A stretch of DNA of 30,864 nucleotides from Bolinopsis microptera (GCF_026151205.1 NC_087079.1:5816305-5847168); one strand, 5' to 3'. Counted from the first letter of the stretch, positions 9,201 through 17,483 are shown. The notes: generated by a model not told the origin, from the letters alone. Numbers and translations: made by a program.

Positions 9201-12200
9201 GCATTCATAGGGGTATATTGATGAAGATACTCCTGGCATATGGGATACCAGAGCTCATTGTTAGGCTGATAGATGCTATGTACAAGGACACCATGGCACG
9301 AGTCATCACGGAGGATGGTCTGACTGAAGCTTTCCTTATACTTGCTGGAGTTATGCAGGGAGATACACTGGCGCCCTACCTCTTCGTGATTGTCATTGAC
9401 TATGTGATGACAACAGCACTTAGAGGCAAAGATCTGGGCTTCACTGTCAACCCCAGAAGAAGCAGGAGATACCCAGCAGTTAAGATGACAGATGTCGACT
9501 TTGCTGACGATCTTGCACTGACAACAGACACCGCAGAGCAAGCGCAAGATCTTCTCCTCAGTGTGGAGCTGGCTGCTAACTCCGTTGGACTTCACCTCAA
9601 CGAGAGTAAGACGAAGTACATCAGAGTCAATCTCTCTGAGTCTGACTCTACCGTCATTAAAGCAGCAAGTGGGCAGGAGATAGAGCAAGTAGATTACTTT
9701 GTCTACCTTGGAAGCAGAATAATGAGTGCGGAGAAGGACTTTGATGTTAGGAAAGCAAAGGCATGGGGGGCCTGTCATCAGTTAAAGACAACCTGGAAGT
9801 CTGGAATGCGCAGGGACTTAAAGATCCGTGTCTTTCGAGCAACGGTTGAGCCCGTACTCCTGTACGGCTCTGAAGCTTGGACGATAAGCCAATCCATGAC
9901 TAAGCGGATCAATGGATGCTACACTAGAATGCTCCGGATGGCCTTGAACATACGTTGGCCACAAATCATCAACAACAGTGATTTATACGGCAACATCCCC
10001 AAGCCATCAGCGATGATAGCCTCCAGAAGAATGAGACTGGCTGGACATGTAGCCAGGCATGACGACCTTCTGGCAAATCAACTTCTGTTCTGGGACCCTC
10101 AGCATGGATACAGGAGACCGGGGAGGCCCCACCTTACGTTTCTGGACATGCTAAAGAAGGACACCAGCCTTTCCTGTGTTGAAGAGATAAGATCTGTTAT
10201 GCTTGACCGCGACGTGTGGCGAGGAATTGTAGTTGCTCGGACCAAGAAGCCGACTTAAGTCAGTCAGTCAGTCAGTAAACCAAGTGCCTGCGGCTTTATT
10301 TGCGACAAGGAAAAGACTCTTATCTATCTCTCCTATCTCTATCCTATCTTATCAGGAGGAAAGGAATTATTCAACGTTTCAATGTGACAACATCGTATTA
10401 ATGATCTCAAATTATTTGTTATATATATAGTAGTGTTGAAAGTATTTAAATACTACTCCTGATAAGAGCCTTTGTCCAATAATAATGCTGCACGGTGTTA
10501 TCAGAATATCAAATTACAAAACTCGTGAGTGAGTGCTGACTCTGCCATACTTTCTGACATCACCTCTGTGTTTTGTTCTATCGCTATGTTTTTGCTTGAA
10601 GTTTTAATTAACTAACTAATTAATTAATCGTTCGATGTGGATTATGGTGGGGAGGGGAGATGGGCCATATTTTTTGGACACGTGACAGTGATTCTGGGGT
10701 TTGATTGGTCAATACTCCATCATCTTCCACTATTGACTAAATCTCAATAGTGGGAAATGATTGGTTAGTTCTTGTCATTTGCCAAAGAAAGAAAGAAATA
10801 TGCCTCGCCTCTTCACCAGAATCCACATTTATTAGTTATCCAACAAATAATTTTCGTTTATAATATACACACAACAGGATAGTTGAAGCACGATGTGTTT
10901 TATTAATTACCTGATTGCCTTAAATTAATTTCTGATCTTAAACCAGCTAAATGTTCGTGGCAAAATCTTGCAACAATCAGTATAAAAAGTACTGAATTTG
11001 AAACATATTTCACCAAGGAAATGGACGTAGATACGATCACACTCAAGTTGCAAGACGGAGACGCTATCAACGTATCAAAACGAAGACTAACTGACGACAG
11101 CAGAATATTCCGTTACATCATTGAGGAACTGCATCAAATAGAGCTGGAGTTTGATGATTTCACTCCTGAAGCTGTAACGTTATTCGTAACGCTGTTAGAC
11201 GATAAAGACCTTGGGAAAGTAGAGAATGCCCAGTTCAGGGAACTGAATAAACTTGCGGTAGTGCACGAAGTGGTTTGGATGACAAGGGACTGCAAAGTGT
11301 GGCTGATAAATAAGATGGTATCTGCCAGGACATACGAAGACAAATATTTTGTGTTTGAGGAATCTGTCTACATGATTAAAAAGTGGAATGATAAAGAAAT
11401 GATGGATGGTTTATTTATATCAAGAGTGTTTCATCAAGACAACTGTTCCTTTGTGACACAGTACCTGGCGGATTTAGACACATTGGACGAGGTTCAGATA
11501 GATTACATAATGAAGGTAGGAGGAATCAACACTGAACCGTTCCTCCGGATTATCCTTATCAATTTGAAAGAGAAAAGAAAGATCGGTCACAATGCAAAAT
11601 ATCTTTTCGATAATTTGAATATAGCGTTGTGTTTTGAACATATTAAAGACATTTATCTTGAAATCTGTGGAGAAATACATAATTCACCAGACATTTCGAT
11701 GGAAGACATGAAATCATTTTTAAGGATTGTAACAGAAACTACTAGATCAGTCAAATACGGCAGCGAAGAGAGAAAAACAAGAACTGTTGATTTATATGAT
11801 CAGAAGAAACTTAACATCTTTTGGAGCAGTTGCCACAATCTAACGGATATAGCAGCCGGAGTTCAGGATAAAAAGGTCATTTCAATGTTTGTTGTTGTTG
11901 ATATGCTGCTTAACTGGTTCTACAAGCAAGAAACGTTACCAACCACAGAGGAAATTCAGTTATTTATAACAACACTAGAGAGAAGTAGTTGCAAGGACAA
12001 ACAACTCCAGAAAGTCTCGCGATCATATTTAAAAACAATAACAAATGGCTTGAAATATTCTCCTTTACCTCAGAGAGTCCAGCTTATCTCAGTCTTAAAT
12101 GAAATAAACAATAGTGATAACTTATCAACTTATCATGAGAACATGTTCATTGAACAAGAATCTGGATTTGAAGCATCGGTCGTGACGGCCGGGACCGTCC

Positions 12201-15200
12201 TTTGGTGGGAACTACGGAACGCTGTAATAGATACGTTCACATCACATGAGAAATATCCTATAGGGACTGTGATAACATACTACTATATTTTCAGACACCC
12301 TAACACAAGACCCTGTACAAAGACCGGTAGATGTGGGTTTATCATAGAGCCTATCAGAACAGACTCGGGTAACTGGGTACACAAACTTTGCACCAGCAGT
12401 GAAAAATATCAGGCTCTGGGGTTACACCTGCATGATGTAATCTCTGCAAGTGATATGCAAGAGTTTCGTATATTTTCAGGTAATGTGGGACCTGAAAAAA
12501 AGGTCAAAGTAGCAGGGAGGTTTAAGTGGTGGGAGAAGTGGCTGCCACATGTTTCTAACTGGGCGTGGGAACATAAATATGTAGCGTATGACATATCCAA
12601 TTACGTTGTTACTAAAAGAAATAATAAAATATCTTAATTGGAAGATTTTTATGTTTTATTCGACTGTTTTTCATTTTTACTGTGGGAAATCAAAAGTTTT
12701 TCAACGACCAATACAACGATCATCCGAATAATTGGTCCTACAAACGGGTTCCATTCGAGATAAAACCTTAAAATCGAGTCAAAATATTCAAGAGTAGCCG
12801 TATGAATAGAACTTCGAGTTTGATATTACAGAATGCCAGAATGTGTTTGAAGTTTATTCAGTTCAATTGCTTTCTTATGAATTACGTTTTATATTTGATT
12901 ATATTGTCAAATATGTATTTCTTATGAATACCTATTAATGATTATGTATTGTCAACAAAATTTGAAGAAACGATTATCTAAATATTTTAAAACTTGTAAA
13001 GCTGATTCTTCGTGTTTTTGTTTTCCAGATATTTGACTTTTTCTGACAGTGTCAGCGATTAACCAATAAGCTTCCAGCATTGATTGACCAATGAAAACAC
13101 AAAACCACTGTTACGTGTCAAAACAAATGTGGTTTACACTTTACTTCCTCATCAGTCAATCAGTGTACACTTAGCAGATCTATTAACAGTAAATATCCGC
13201 GTGCGAACGTTGTAACAGAGAGACTCGTCGTGATCGTTTGGACAGTATCTAACTTAGTAACCTAGTAACTTAGTAACCTAGTAACTTAGTAACCTAGTAA
13301 CTTAGTAACTTAGTAACCTAGTAACCTAGTAACTTAGTAACTTAGTAACTTAGTAACCTAGTAACCTAGTAACTTAGTAACTTAGTAACCTAGTAACTTA
13401 GTAACCTAGTAACCTAAATCATTATATACCCACGTGTGAACGTTGTAACAGAGAGACTCGTCGTGGTCGTTAGGACAGTATCTAACTTAGTAACCTAGTA
13501 ACTTAGTAACTTATTAACCTAGTAACCTAGTAACCTAGTAACCTAGTAACCTAGTAACTTAGTAACCTAGTAACCTATATCATTAAATACCCACGTGTGA
13601 ACGTTGTAACAGAGAGACTCGTCGTGGTCGTTGGGACAGTGGCTGTATCCGTTACACAGGAACTGTTCAGTTATGCAACCTCCTCTTGTGGGCGCACCTG
13701 AAGTGTTCATGAACTCTAACTTTGTAACTTTCACATTGAACATACATTAGAAATTCAGTGACCGTAAGGATTAAGATTTATATTCACGTTTTTTCGATAA
13801 ATCTAAAACTTCGATTGATAATCGGTCCTTTATAATCTGAAGAAACGTTCAGTTTGTGCACATTGTGTTGTTTTAGACAGAGTTGTAGCACGACTTACCA
13901 CCGACAATAGTGTTAGGGCAGTAGAATAGTTGTATGTCAGGTTGAGTAGCGGGGTCACAATCACATTCGTCAGAGTCTGAAATACCAGGGATATTATTCA
14001 GTGAATTAATATCATGTTTATTCGACCAATCTAACTATGAATTATTTACCAAAAACATGTGATTAATTAATTAATATTTAATTAATGTCATGGACAAATA
14101 ATATACTGCGAAATGCGTTAGAAACGGTCGGAATGGGAGAACAGGAAAATTGCACGTTAGATTTCAACTCAGAGTACATAATAAACATGATAAAGAAAGA
14201 ACAACGAAAGAAACTGAAAATTTAGCAAGGAAATACATTACAACTTAGCAAGGAAATATAACTATAAGTAATGTCAAAGAAATGGTAAAGATAATTTTGT
14301 TTACACTCGGTCACTTGTCAAGGCATGTAAGGTCATTCGGCGATATTTTCTTTGAAATAAAATGATGTATTTGTGTAACAATTTGAAAGTTTATTGATAA
14401 AAAAATAAGGAAAGATAAAATAACGGACCACAGTGCGACACTCCATCACACTTCATAGCAGCGTCCATTCTACATACTCTCTGTGGGTCGGTCCACTTGT
14501 TATTCCTGCATCCTATAAACTTGTTACTGTCACGTGACTCGTCGTAGAGCACCTCATCTGCTGGTACTAAGGGGTTGTTCAAGTAACCTGGTAACCTAGG
14601 AACTAGTAACTTAGTAACTTAGTAACCTAGTTATTTAGTAACCTAGTAACGGTTGAGAATCTTGATTATACCCAAATATGCATCTTTATTCTTTAAGTCG
14701 GACAAGAAATCAAATAAATCAGAAATTATGGTTAAATATTCGGAGCCTCTCTTATATGATCACAAAATTATAATATATTACTTAACATACCAGTTCGACC
14801 ATCTATAGTAATGTTTGCGCAGTTGCCATTCTCCTCGGGATCAATTGTACAGTATGCTGATATCTTAAGTTCAGCTTTGTCATTTGGGTCCCCAAAATAT
14901 GAACAATCTGGAATTTTCTGAGATTTAAATCTTAATTTTTAGGATTGGATAACAAATACAATTACTGATTAGTATGGTGAGGAGTAAATTATTTCAGAGA
15001 AACTTATTTGGTACTTCATTTAAAGGAGGAAAAGAAAGATTTTAAACATGAAAGTCACCTTATGTTTCAGATAAAACTGATTACAATTAACAAAATATAA
15101 CTAATTACAACACTACAAAGTTCTTAAATTTATTAAATATAATAGGTTATGGGATGGGAAGGTTTTAACCAGGTCTACAGAACTAGTTATATAAGTATAA

Positions 15201-15358
15201 CATGTAGGCTCTGTCTCACTTGAAATTAAAATGTGCTGTAACTTAAAAGTCGCTAAAAACAAAATAACGTATTAAATTAGGTACTTACTGATTGTCTTTA
15301 TTGCGGCAGCCTGCTGTAGAAGAAAATACGATACTGCCGTGAGGAGGACATTGATCAT
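6097..15358 (-). CDS. Secreted LDLa-repeat protein gene (six exons, 3' end not found)
   Basis: Gene-level entry. The coding exons on the minus strand are 15358-15289, 14907-14791, 14566-14429 (or from 14557), 13976-13899, 13697-13595 and 6258-6097. All introns are GT-AG and every phase agrees (1, 1, 1, 1, 2). The product starts with a signal peptide and continues with a cysteine-rich extracellular region. One LDLa module is split over exons 3/4 (CDGVSH-C-DSDE-C). A complete six-cysteine LDLa is split over exons 4/5, and a third LDLa-like module lies in exon 6. N-glycosylation sequons are visible (NIT in exon 2, NVS in exon 6). Known: LDLa modules bind calcium and mediate ligand binding in lipoprotein receptors and many secreted or membrane proteins. 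Whether this one has a membrane anchor is unknown because the gene runs on past 6097, with no further exon found. Assigning exon 6 to this gene rests on phase and domain type across a 7.3-kb intron. Confidence 0.7.
6291..6358. repeat. 13-bp tandem repeat
   Basis: Five copies of AACACACAAGTGT (the last two vary at one base) plus a stub. It lies 33 bp beyond the acceptor of exon 6, within intron 5 of the LDLa gene. Confidence 0.9.
7145..9145 (+). CDS. RTE ORF, N-terminal part: endonuclease and start of RT
   Basis: Encodes an EEP endonuclease at about residues 70-320: GTLNVRT, GVQEHR, VYSPTEA, VVGDLNAHL, SQIDYILIRK and SLGSDHRLV, so all catalytic landmarks are present. A charged linker follows, then early RT motifs (YGDDGIAPEILKR; VPVPKKGNLTKVDNYRGIAL). 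The frame ends at TAG 9143-9145 only because it was shifted shortly before. The A-run at 9073-9076 appears to have one base too many: after it, the frame that continues the family pattern (NGFREGRSTTSHIL) is displaced by one. The original frame returns after the A-run at 9150-9153. Such proteins nick target DNA and prime reverse transcription at the nick. Confidence 0.9.
   Translation: MMNLNSTRVKAPNTNLVEGRQFYDLVGLKPNLGGPGDDVLSYPTQHNRISTEPEKKSSNSGSVVSCSRKTFIGTLNVRTVREQYKRIELASLFLESRVAVLGVQEHRIVHEEEIKIQSFEKGVHLVTTPAWRNTRQAATGGVGFMLTKQAYKAVSLMKSFGKRIFLISFDGNPRLTVITVYSPTEAASNEEAEDFHEGLRSALGEVPAHHLLMVVGDLNAHLSRLNEEDSGWYWHRVSNRNGSLLRDTLLEGNLEATNHRFQKRPGKLWTYLSDGTLSKSQIDYILIRKKWRNSVKDTVVSNSFNSLGSDHRLVVSSVKLSLRKCQNAPRVVRYDYRLLKENKELQALYSVEVKNRFSMLLEEESSEQNDPTIQYGKLMDAVKATNHKLLKPIPRRQRNNPSQDPRVSERRRTLFQAKDAYHENPTEESREVVKECKDALAVSYKEVEEETLVSRIRRAEDAADRCKNKESWDLINDINGRKSKPCSLVDGGSAEGRLKSWKDHFTKLLGQPPSVPDQEIVIQTIHPQQDIETGLFCREELAEARKQIKEGKAYGDDGIAPEILKRVDMDDLILEFCNSALVDGKIPDHWRQLNIVPVPKKGNLTKVDNYRGIALTSIVSKTLNRMILNRIKPAMDKNPEDQPKRISGGTQYHQPHSVSKEDLGGG
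9155..10258 (+). CDS. RTE ORF, C-terminal part: reverse transcriptase core
   Basis: Same reading frame as the upstream part. It carries RT motif A (FIDFKKAFDSIHR), motif B (GVMQGDTLAPYLFVIVIDYV) and motif C (VDFADDLAL) with the catalytic aspartates intact. The thumb-like region follows, then the conserved RTE-type tail (LAGHVARH, RRPGRPHLTFLDML, DRDVWRGIV). It ends at TAA, and the tandem CAGT tail begins immediately. There is no start codon of its own. It is joined to the upstream part once the two opposite 1-nt shifts are allowed for, giving one ORF of about 1037 codons from 7145 to 10258. Confidence 0.9.
   Translation: MTALLLFIDFKKAFDSIHRGILMKILLAYGIPELIVRLIDAMYKDTMARVITEDGLTEAFLILAGVMQGDTLAPYLFVIVIDYVMTTALRGKDLGFTVNPRRSRRYPAVKMTDVDFADDLALTTDTAEQAQDLLLSVELAANSVGLHLNESKTKYIRVNLSESDSTVIKAASGQEIEQVDYFVYLGSRIMSAEKDFDVRKAKAWGACHQLKTTWKSGMRRDLKIRVFRATVEPVLLYGSEAWTISQSMTKRINGCYTRMLRMALNIRWPQIINNSDLYGNIPKPSAMIASRRMRLAGHVARHDDLLANQLLFWDPQHGYRRPGRPHLTFLDMLKKDTSLSCVEEIRSVMLDRDVWRGIVVARTKKPT
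10286..10980. promoter_or_regulatory. Upstream region of the nested gene
   Basis: No coding sequence is supported. CACGTG lies at about 10679, two inverted CCAAT (ATTGG) motifs at about 10703 and 10760, and an AT-repeat near 10608-10630. This is a plausible proximal promoter for the gene starting at 11021, but that is inference. Confidence 0.4.
10981..10988 (+). promoter_or_regulatory. TATA box of the nested BTB-like gene
   Basis: TATAAAAA lies 40 bp before the ATG at 11021. This would put transcription start about 10 bp before the start codon, giving a very short 5' UTR. Confidence 0.5.
11021..12637 (+). CDS. Intronless BTB/POZ-like protein, 538 residues
   Basis: A single uninterrupted ORF with a good Kozak context (G at -3, G at +4) 40 bp after a TATA box. 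Residues about 5-100 resemble a divergent BTB/POZ fold: a substrate-like start (ITLKLQDGDAINVSKRRLTD), then SRIFRYII, the ELEFDDFTPEAVTLFVTLL strand-helix, and a helix pair ending MTRDCKVWLINKM. The middle is helical and could be BACK-like. The last 170 residues are Trp-rich (LWWELRN; FKWWEKWLPHVSNWAWE) and I do not recognise them. No kelch repeats, zinc fingers, signal peptide or membrane segment are seen. Known: BTB proteins dimerise and often act as Cullin-3 adaptors or transcription cofactors. No such role is shown here. It lies in intron 5 of the LDLa gene on the opposite strand. Lack of introns could mean a retrocopy or a lineage-specific family. Confidence 0.8.
   Translation: MDVDTITLKLQDGDAINVSKRRLTDDSRIFRYIIEELHQIELEFDDFTPEAVTLFVTLLDDKDLGKVENAQFRELNKLAVVHEVVWMTRDCKVWLINKMVSARTYEDKYFVFEESVYMIKKWNDKEMMDGLFISRVFHQDNCSFVTQYLADLDTLDEVQIDYIMKVGGINTEPFLRIILINLKEKRKIGHNAKYLFDNLNIALCFEHIKDIYLEICGEIHNSPDISMEDMKSFLRIVTETTRSVKYGSEERKTRTVDLYDQKKLNIFWSSCHNLTDIAAGVQDKKVISMFVVVDMLLNWFYKQETLPTTEEIQLFITTLERSSCKDKQLQKVSRSYLKTITNGLKYSPLPQRVQLISVLNEINNSDNLSTYHENMFIEQESGFEASVVTAGTVLWWELRNAVIDTFTSHEKYPIGTVITYYYIFRHPNTRPCTKTGRCGFIIEPIRTDSGNWVHKLCTSSEKYQALGLHLHDVISASDMQEFRIFSGNVGPEKKVKVAGRFKWWEKWLPHVSNWAWEHKYVAYDISNYVVTKRNNKIS
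12623..12628 (+). terminator. AATAAA overlapping the 3' end of the nested CDS
   Basis: A canonical poly(A) signal lies within the last codons, 7 bp before the TAA. Cleavage 10-30 nt downstream would give a 3' UTR of only a few to about 20 nt. Confidence 0.45.
12638..13190. other. Intron 5 sequence, no gene recognised
   Basis: AT-rich. ATTGG/CCAAT motifs occur at about 13056-13093 and partly echo the ones upstream of the nested gene. No exon is supported. Confidence 0.5.
13201..13248 (-). pseudogene. Partial duplicate of LDLa exon 5 (copy C)
   Basis: 48 bp matching the 3' half of exon 5 (YCPNDHDESLCYNV then R T). The donor position reads GC instead of GT on the minus strand. It is embedded between 8-bp satellite repeats. 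Confidence 0.75.
13249..13415. repeat. 8-bp satellite AGTAACYT, array 1
   Basis: About 20 tandem copies of AGTAACCT / AGTAACTT in irregular alternation, between two exon-5 fragments. Confidence 0.95.
13434..13481 (-). pseudogene. Partial duplicate of LDLa exon 5 (copy B), splice-competent looking
   Basis: 48 bp encoding YCPNDHDESLCYNVHT. It is preceded by TTAG supplied by the satellite and followed by the same GTGGGT donor as exon 5. It starts with 1 nt and ends with 2 nt, so it could be spliced after exon 5 in frame as a micro-exon. Whether it is used is unknown. Confidence 0.7.
13482..13575. repeat. 8-bp satellite AGTAACYT, array 2
   Basis: About 11 copies of the same octamer as array 1, between exon-5 copy B and true exon 5. 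Its left edge forms the possible acceptor of copy B. Confidence 0.93.
13595..13697 (-). CDS. LDLa exon (exon 5)
   Basis: Acceptor ACTTCAG, donor CAC AC/GTGGGT, 103 nt. It starts with 2 nt completing a Gly codon and ends with 2 nt. It encodes the second half of an LDLa module: GGCITEQFLCNGYSHCPNDH followed by DESLC. With CDPATQ...FYC from exon 4 this gives the full six-cysteine spacing of an LDLa domain. Confidence 0.88.
13898..13976 (-). CDS. LDLa exon (exon 4)
   Basis: Minus strand: acceptor GGTATTTCAG, 78 coding nt from 13976 to 13899, donor GTG/GTAAGT (a strong donor; GT at 13898-13897). It starts with 2 nt and ends with 1 nt (phase-symmetric 1-1). It encodes SDECDCDPATQPDIQLFYC then PNTIVG. 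SDEC closes the LDLa module opened by exon 3, and CDPATQ opens the next one. The neighbouring intron sequence (13698-13896) holds nothing else recognisable. Confidence 0.85.
13977..14428. other. Intron 3 of the LDLa gene
   Basis: AT-rich. No further exon or repeat is recognised. Confidence 0.5.
14429..14566 (-). CDS. LDLa exon (exon 3)
   Basis: Encodes VPADEVLYDESRDSNKFIGC, then RNNKWTDPQRVC and RMDAAMKCDGVSHC. The cysteine spacing and CDGVSHC fit an LDLa module closed by SDEC in exon 4. The donor is TGTG/GTCCGT, weaker than the others. Two acceptors keep the phase: CCTTAG before 14566 (138 nt) or CAGCAG before 14557 (129 nt). Both start with 2 nt matching the single nucleotide left by exon 2. 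Confidence 0.8.
14583..14652. repeat. 8-bp satellite AGTAACYT, array 3
   Basis: Degenerate copies of the octamer also found at 13249-13575. The array starts about 17 bp upstream of the exon 3 acceptor. Confidence 0.9.
14791..14907 (-). CDS. Cysteine-rich exon (exon 2)
   Basis: Acceptor TTCCAG, donor ACTG/GTATGT, 117 nt, phase-symmetric 1-1. Encodes CSYFGDPNDKAELKISAYC then TIDPEENGNCANITIDGRT: three cysteines and an NIT glycosylation sequon. The fold is not recognised. It follows directly after the signal peptide exon and is probably extracellular. Confidence 0.75.
14908..15288. other. Intron 1 of the LDLa gene
   Basis: AT-rich. A motif near 15148-15175 (GGGATGG...TTTTAACCAGGT) recurs at about 22131-22165 and may mark an old dispersed repeat. 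Confidence 0.4.
15289..15358 (-). CDS. Signal-peptide exon (exon 1)
   Basis: ATG at 15358-15356 opens MINVLLTAVSYFLLQQAAA followed by IKTI, a typical signal peptide with a hydrophobic core and small residues before a likely cleavage site. The exon ends in 1 nt at a strong donor (A/GTAAGT). G at -3 gives an acceptable start context. Confidence 0.78.
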
Positions 15359-15447
15359 TCCTTGGTAAAATTTGAAAATTTGAAAATAAAATAAAATCTT
15401 TTCAGTTCAAATTAATGGAATAAAAATTGAAGATATAATAATAAGTC

Positions 15448-16000
15448 CAAGGCTGTTAAATTCGACAAATATTCGTCAAAAATACGGCGCATTTAGAGTT
15501 CTCAAAAAATACGCGAATAATTCACCAATTTACTACTTCAAGTTTTAATTTTTAGGGCTGTTAAATTCGCCAAGAAATGCGCAGAAAATTCGGTTAAAAT
15601 GCGGCTGTGGGAACGCGCAGCATTGCAGCATTCTCGAGTCTATACTCTATAATCTATAATCTAGTTGGATATGTCTCGAACTTACAAATCACGACAAGTA
15701 GACTGTGGAGGAAATTAACTTAAGTGATTTCAAGTTTATTACTCCATAATGTCTTCCGGTATGAGCTAAATTTAACCCCTTGCGATCTTGGTCAGTACCA
15801 ACCCTAGTCACTAACCAGTAACCACGAACGTGTTGTGGGAAGCACATGTTATGTGTTTTGGTAATATTCCACCATACAAAACCAACTATGAACTATCGTG
15901 AAACAACTACTGTATTTTTTTAAATGTGGCAATTTACAGAAAAAAATTCGTATGCGAATTTAATTTGAATAATACGTTTAGTGCGAATTTCACAGCATTG
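15448..16000. mobile_element. hAT-type non-autonomous element (MITE), 553 bp
   Basis: Terminal inverted repeats: left CAAGGCTGTTAAATTCG; right, on the opposite strand, CAATGCTGTGAAATTCG. They are flanked by perfect 8-bp target duplications AATAAGTC at 15440-15447 and 16001-16008. An 8-bp duplication and CA-initial short TIRs fit the hAT superfamily. No transposase ORF is present. The left end is repeated internally at about 15556-15569, suggesting an internal duplication or nested ends. It lies 90 bp upstream of the LDLa start codon, in its likely promoter or 5' UTR. Confidence 0.88.
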
Positions 16001-16008
16001 AATAAGTC

Positions 16009-17104
16009 AAGTCTTGAACATTTTGCTTATTTGTAAATAAATACGTTTATAACCGAAAATGGGTTAGTAAAAATTCATATTAAAATGTAATAGGCTAAAA
16101 TAATATTGATAATTAACCAGGAAATTGACAATGAAACAAAATTTTAAAAGCAACTGAATAGCTCAACTAGTTCGTATAATATCTGATCATGACACAAAAT
16201 AAAATGCGCATAGTTAGCAGACAAATTCCTGAAAATTAATTTAGTCAGTAGCAGTATTTGTTGTGAAAGTTTATGAATGTGGAACCAGTCAACAGTTCGA
16301 TCCGATTATGCATGATTAATGATTATTGCTTGATATAATAAGTCACGAAAACCAAAAAATGTGCGTCAAAACAGATCAAGGATAATATTAATTGTTTTTT
16401 TCTGCACTATTCAAGAGTAACTAAAAATAAAATAGGTCACAGAAAGAAGCACAAATTAGCGTGGTGAGATTGAGCTTAGCAACAAATAATATTGGAGAAA
16501 TAATGAGCGAACGTTCATAGTAAACTTAGCGGGATGTTTGTTGAAACTCTGTAAGGAAAACAAAGTTTGTTTTGTAAACAATGCTTCAGTAGAACTAGAG
16601 AATTATGGCGGAGAATTGCTGGCTCAATCAAATACTTGTACATAAAATAAACCCAGCGTATGGAAGCCTCATCAGTAATGTTCTACCTGTACTCCAACCT
16701 ACTGCTCCAGCTCGCTAAATTAGTTTGACCAAACAGCCATGACATTTTGATGAGAATCCATTACAGATAATCCAATTATCTGGTAATTATCTAATTATTT
16801 GGTAACAATTACTACCGGATGGAACATCTAAACAACAACGTCATTACATTATCGGTAACTTCGAGGCAGTTTCAAGCGTAACACGTCTCCCCAACGTACA
16901 TGATCCAAAAACACAAGATACAATTATAGAGGTAGCCAGGTAGCATATGTGAGCAGGAACAGTCTGCAGTAAAGTGAACAAATAGTCGTTATTTGACTTA
17001 TAAGCTTATAACAGAACAGGAGATAAATGTTAACAAGATAGAAACAGCGGCCAGTTTTAATACGGTAATAAAGGTGTATTATCAGATCACACTATCCGTT
17101 GCTA
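16009..17104. other. No gene recognised
   Basis: AT-rich non-coding sequence. No ORF, repeat or RNA gene is supported. Confidence 0.5.
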
Positions 17105-17130
17105 CCCCCCCCCCCCCCCCCCCCCTCCCC
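17105..17130. repeat. C21 homopolymer followed by TCCCC
   Basis: A run of 21 C, T, then 4 C. The minus strand could form a G-quadruplex. Its length is unreliable in most assemblies. Confidence 0.9.
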
Positions 17131-17265
17131 TGAAATTGATCTGAACCAGGGTAAACTGTAAAGAAATGAGAAGAGATTCAAGGTATATTAGCAAGACGCC
17201 CTGCTGCTGATGGAAAAACAGCGACCACCCGAGGAGGACAAGGTGATATAAAAGCTAATAAAGCC

Positions 17266-17315
17266 CACGTGCTGGTTGTCAAGATATTTAGATTCCACGT
17301 GATGTCCATATAAGG
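17266..17315 (+). promoter_or_regulatory. E-box pair and CArG/TATA-like box
   Basis: CACGTG at 17266-17271 and 17296-17301 (30 bp apart), then CCATATAAGG at 17306-17315, a perfect CArG box that could also act as a TATA element. The same motif types occur at 560-656. Confidence 0.45.
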
Positions 17316-17483
17316 AGTAACGTGACTACTAGACTTGGTCCTCTCAGGGTGTGGGAAAGACCAGGCTCTAATTTCATGGCTACGAACTGATGGCCCTGGT
17401 TCGAGCAGTTAGTATTTAAACATTTGAAGCTGTGATTGGTCGTTAGCTGTAGAGAATTAGGACCCTTATTTTCGGCAGGATCA

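Larger units (their letters stand above)
6377..10275 (+). mobile_element. Full-length RTE-like LINE with 10-bp target duplication
   Basis: TAAACCAAGT occurs at 6367-6376 and again at 10276-10285, directly after the tandem CAGT tail (about 10257-10275). This defines a 3.9-kb insertion in intron 5 of the LDLa gene, in the opposite orientation to that gene. Layout: about 770 bp of leader, one long ORF (7145-10258) with endonuclease and RT, almost no 3' UTR, then the 4-bp tandem tail. A short 3' UTR and a simple-repeat tail are typical of RTE-clade elements. The leader contains a GGTGATC/GATCACC hairpin (6404-6422), a TATAAAAG (6449-6456), a C10 run, a (GAA)n tract (6938-6962) and an 8-bp hairpin (7098-7117). 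An alternative is that the part up to the (GAA)n is a separate nested short element. Confidence 0.85.
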
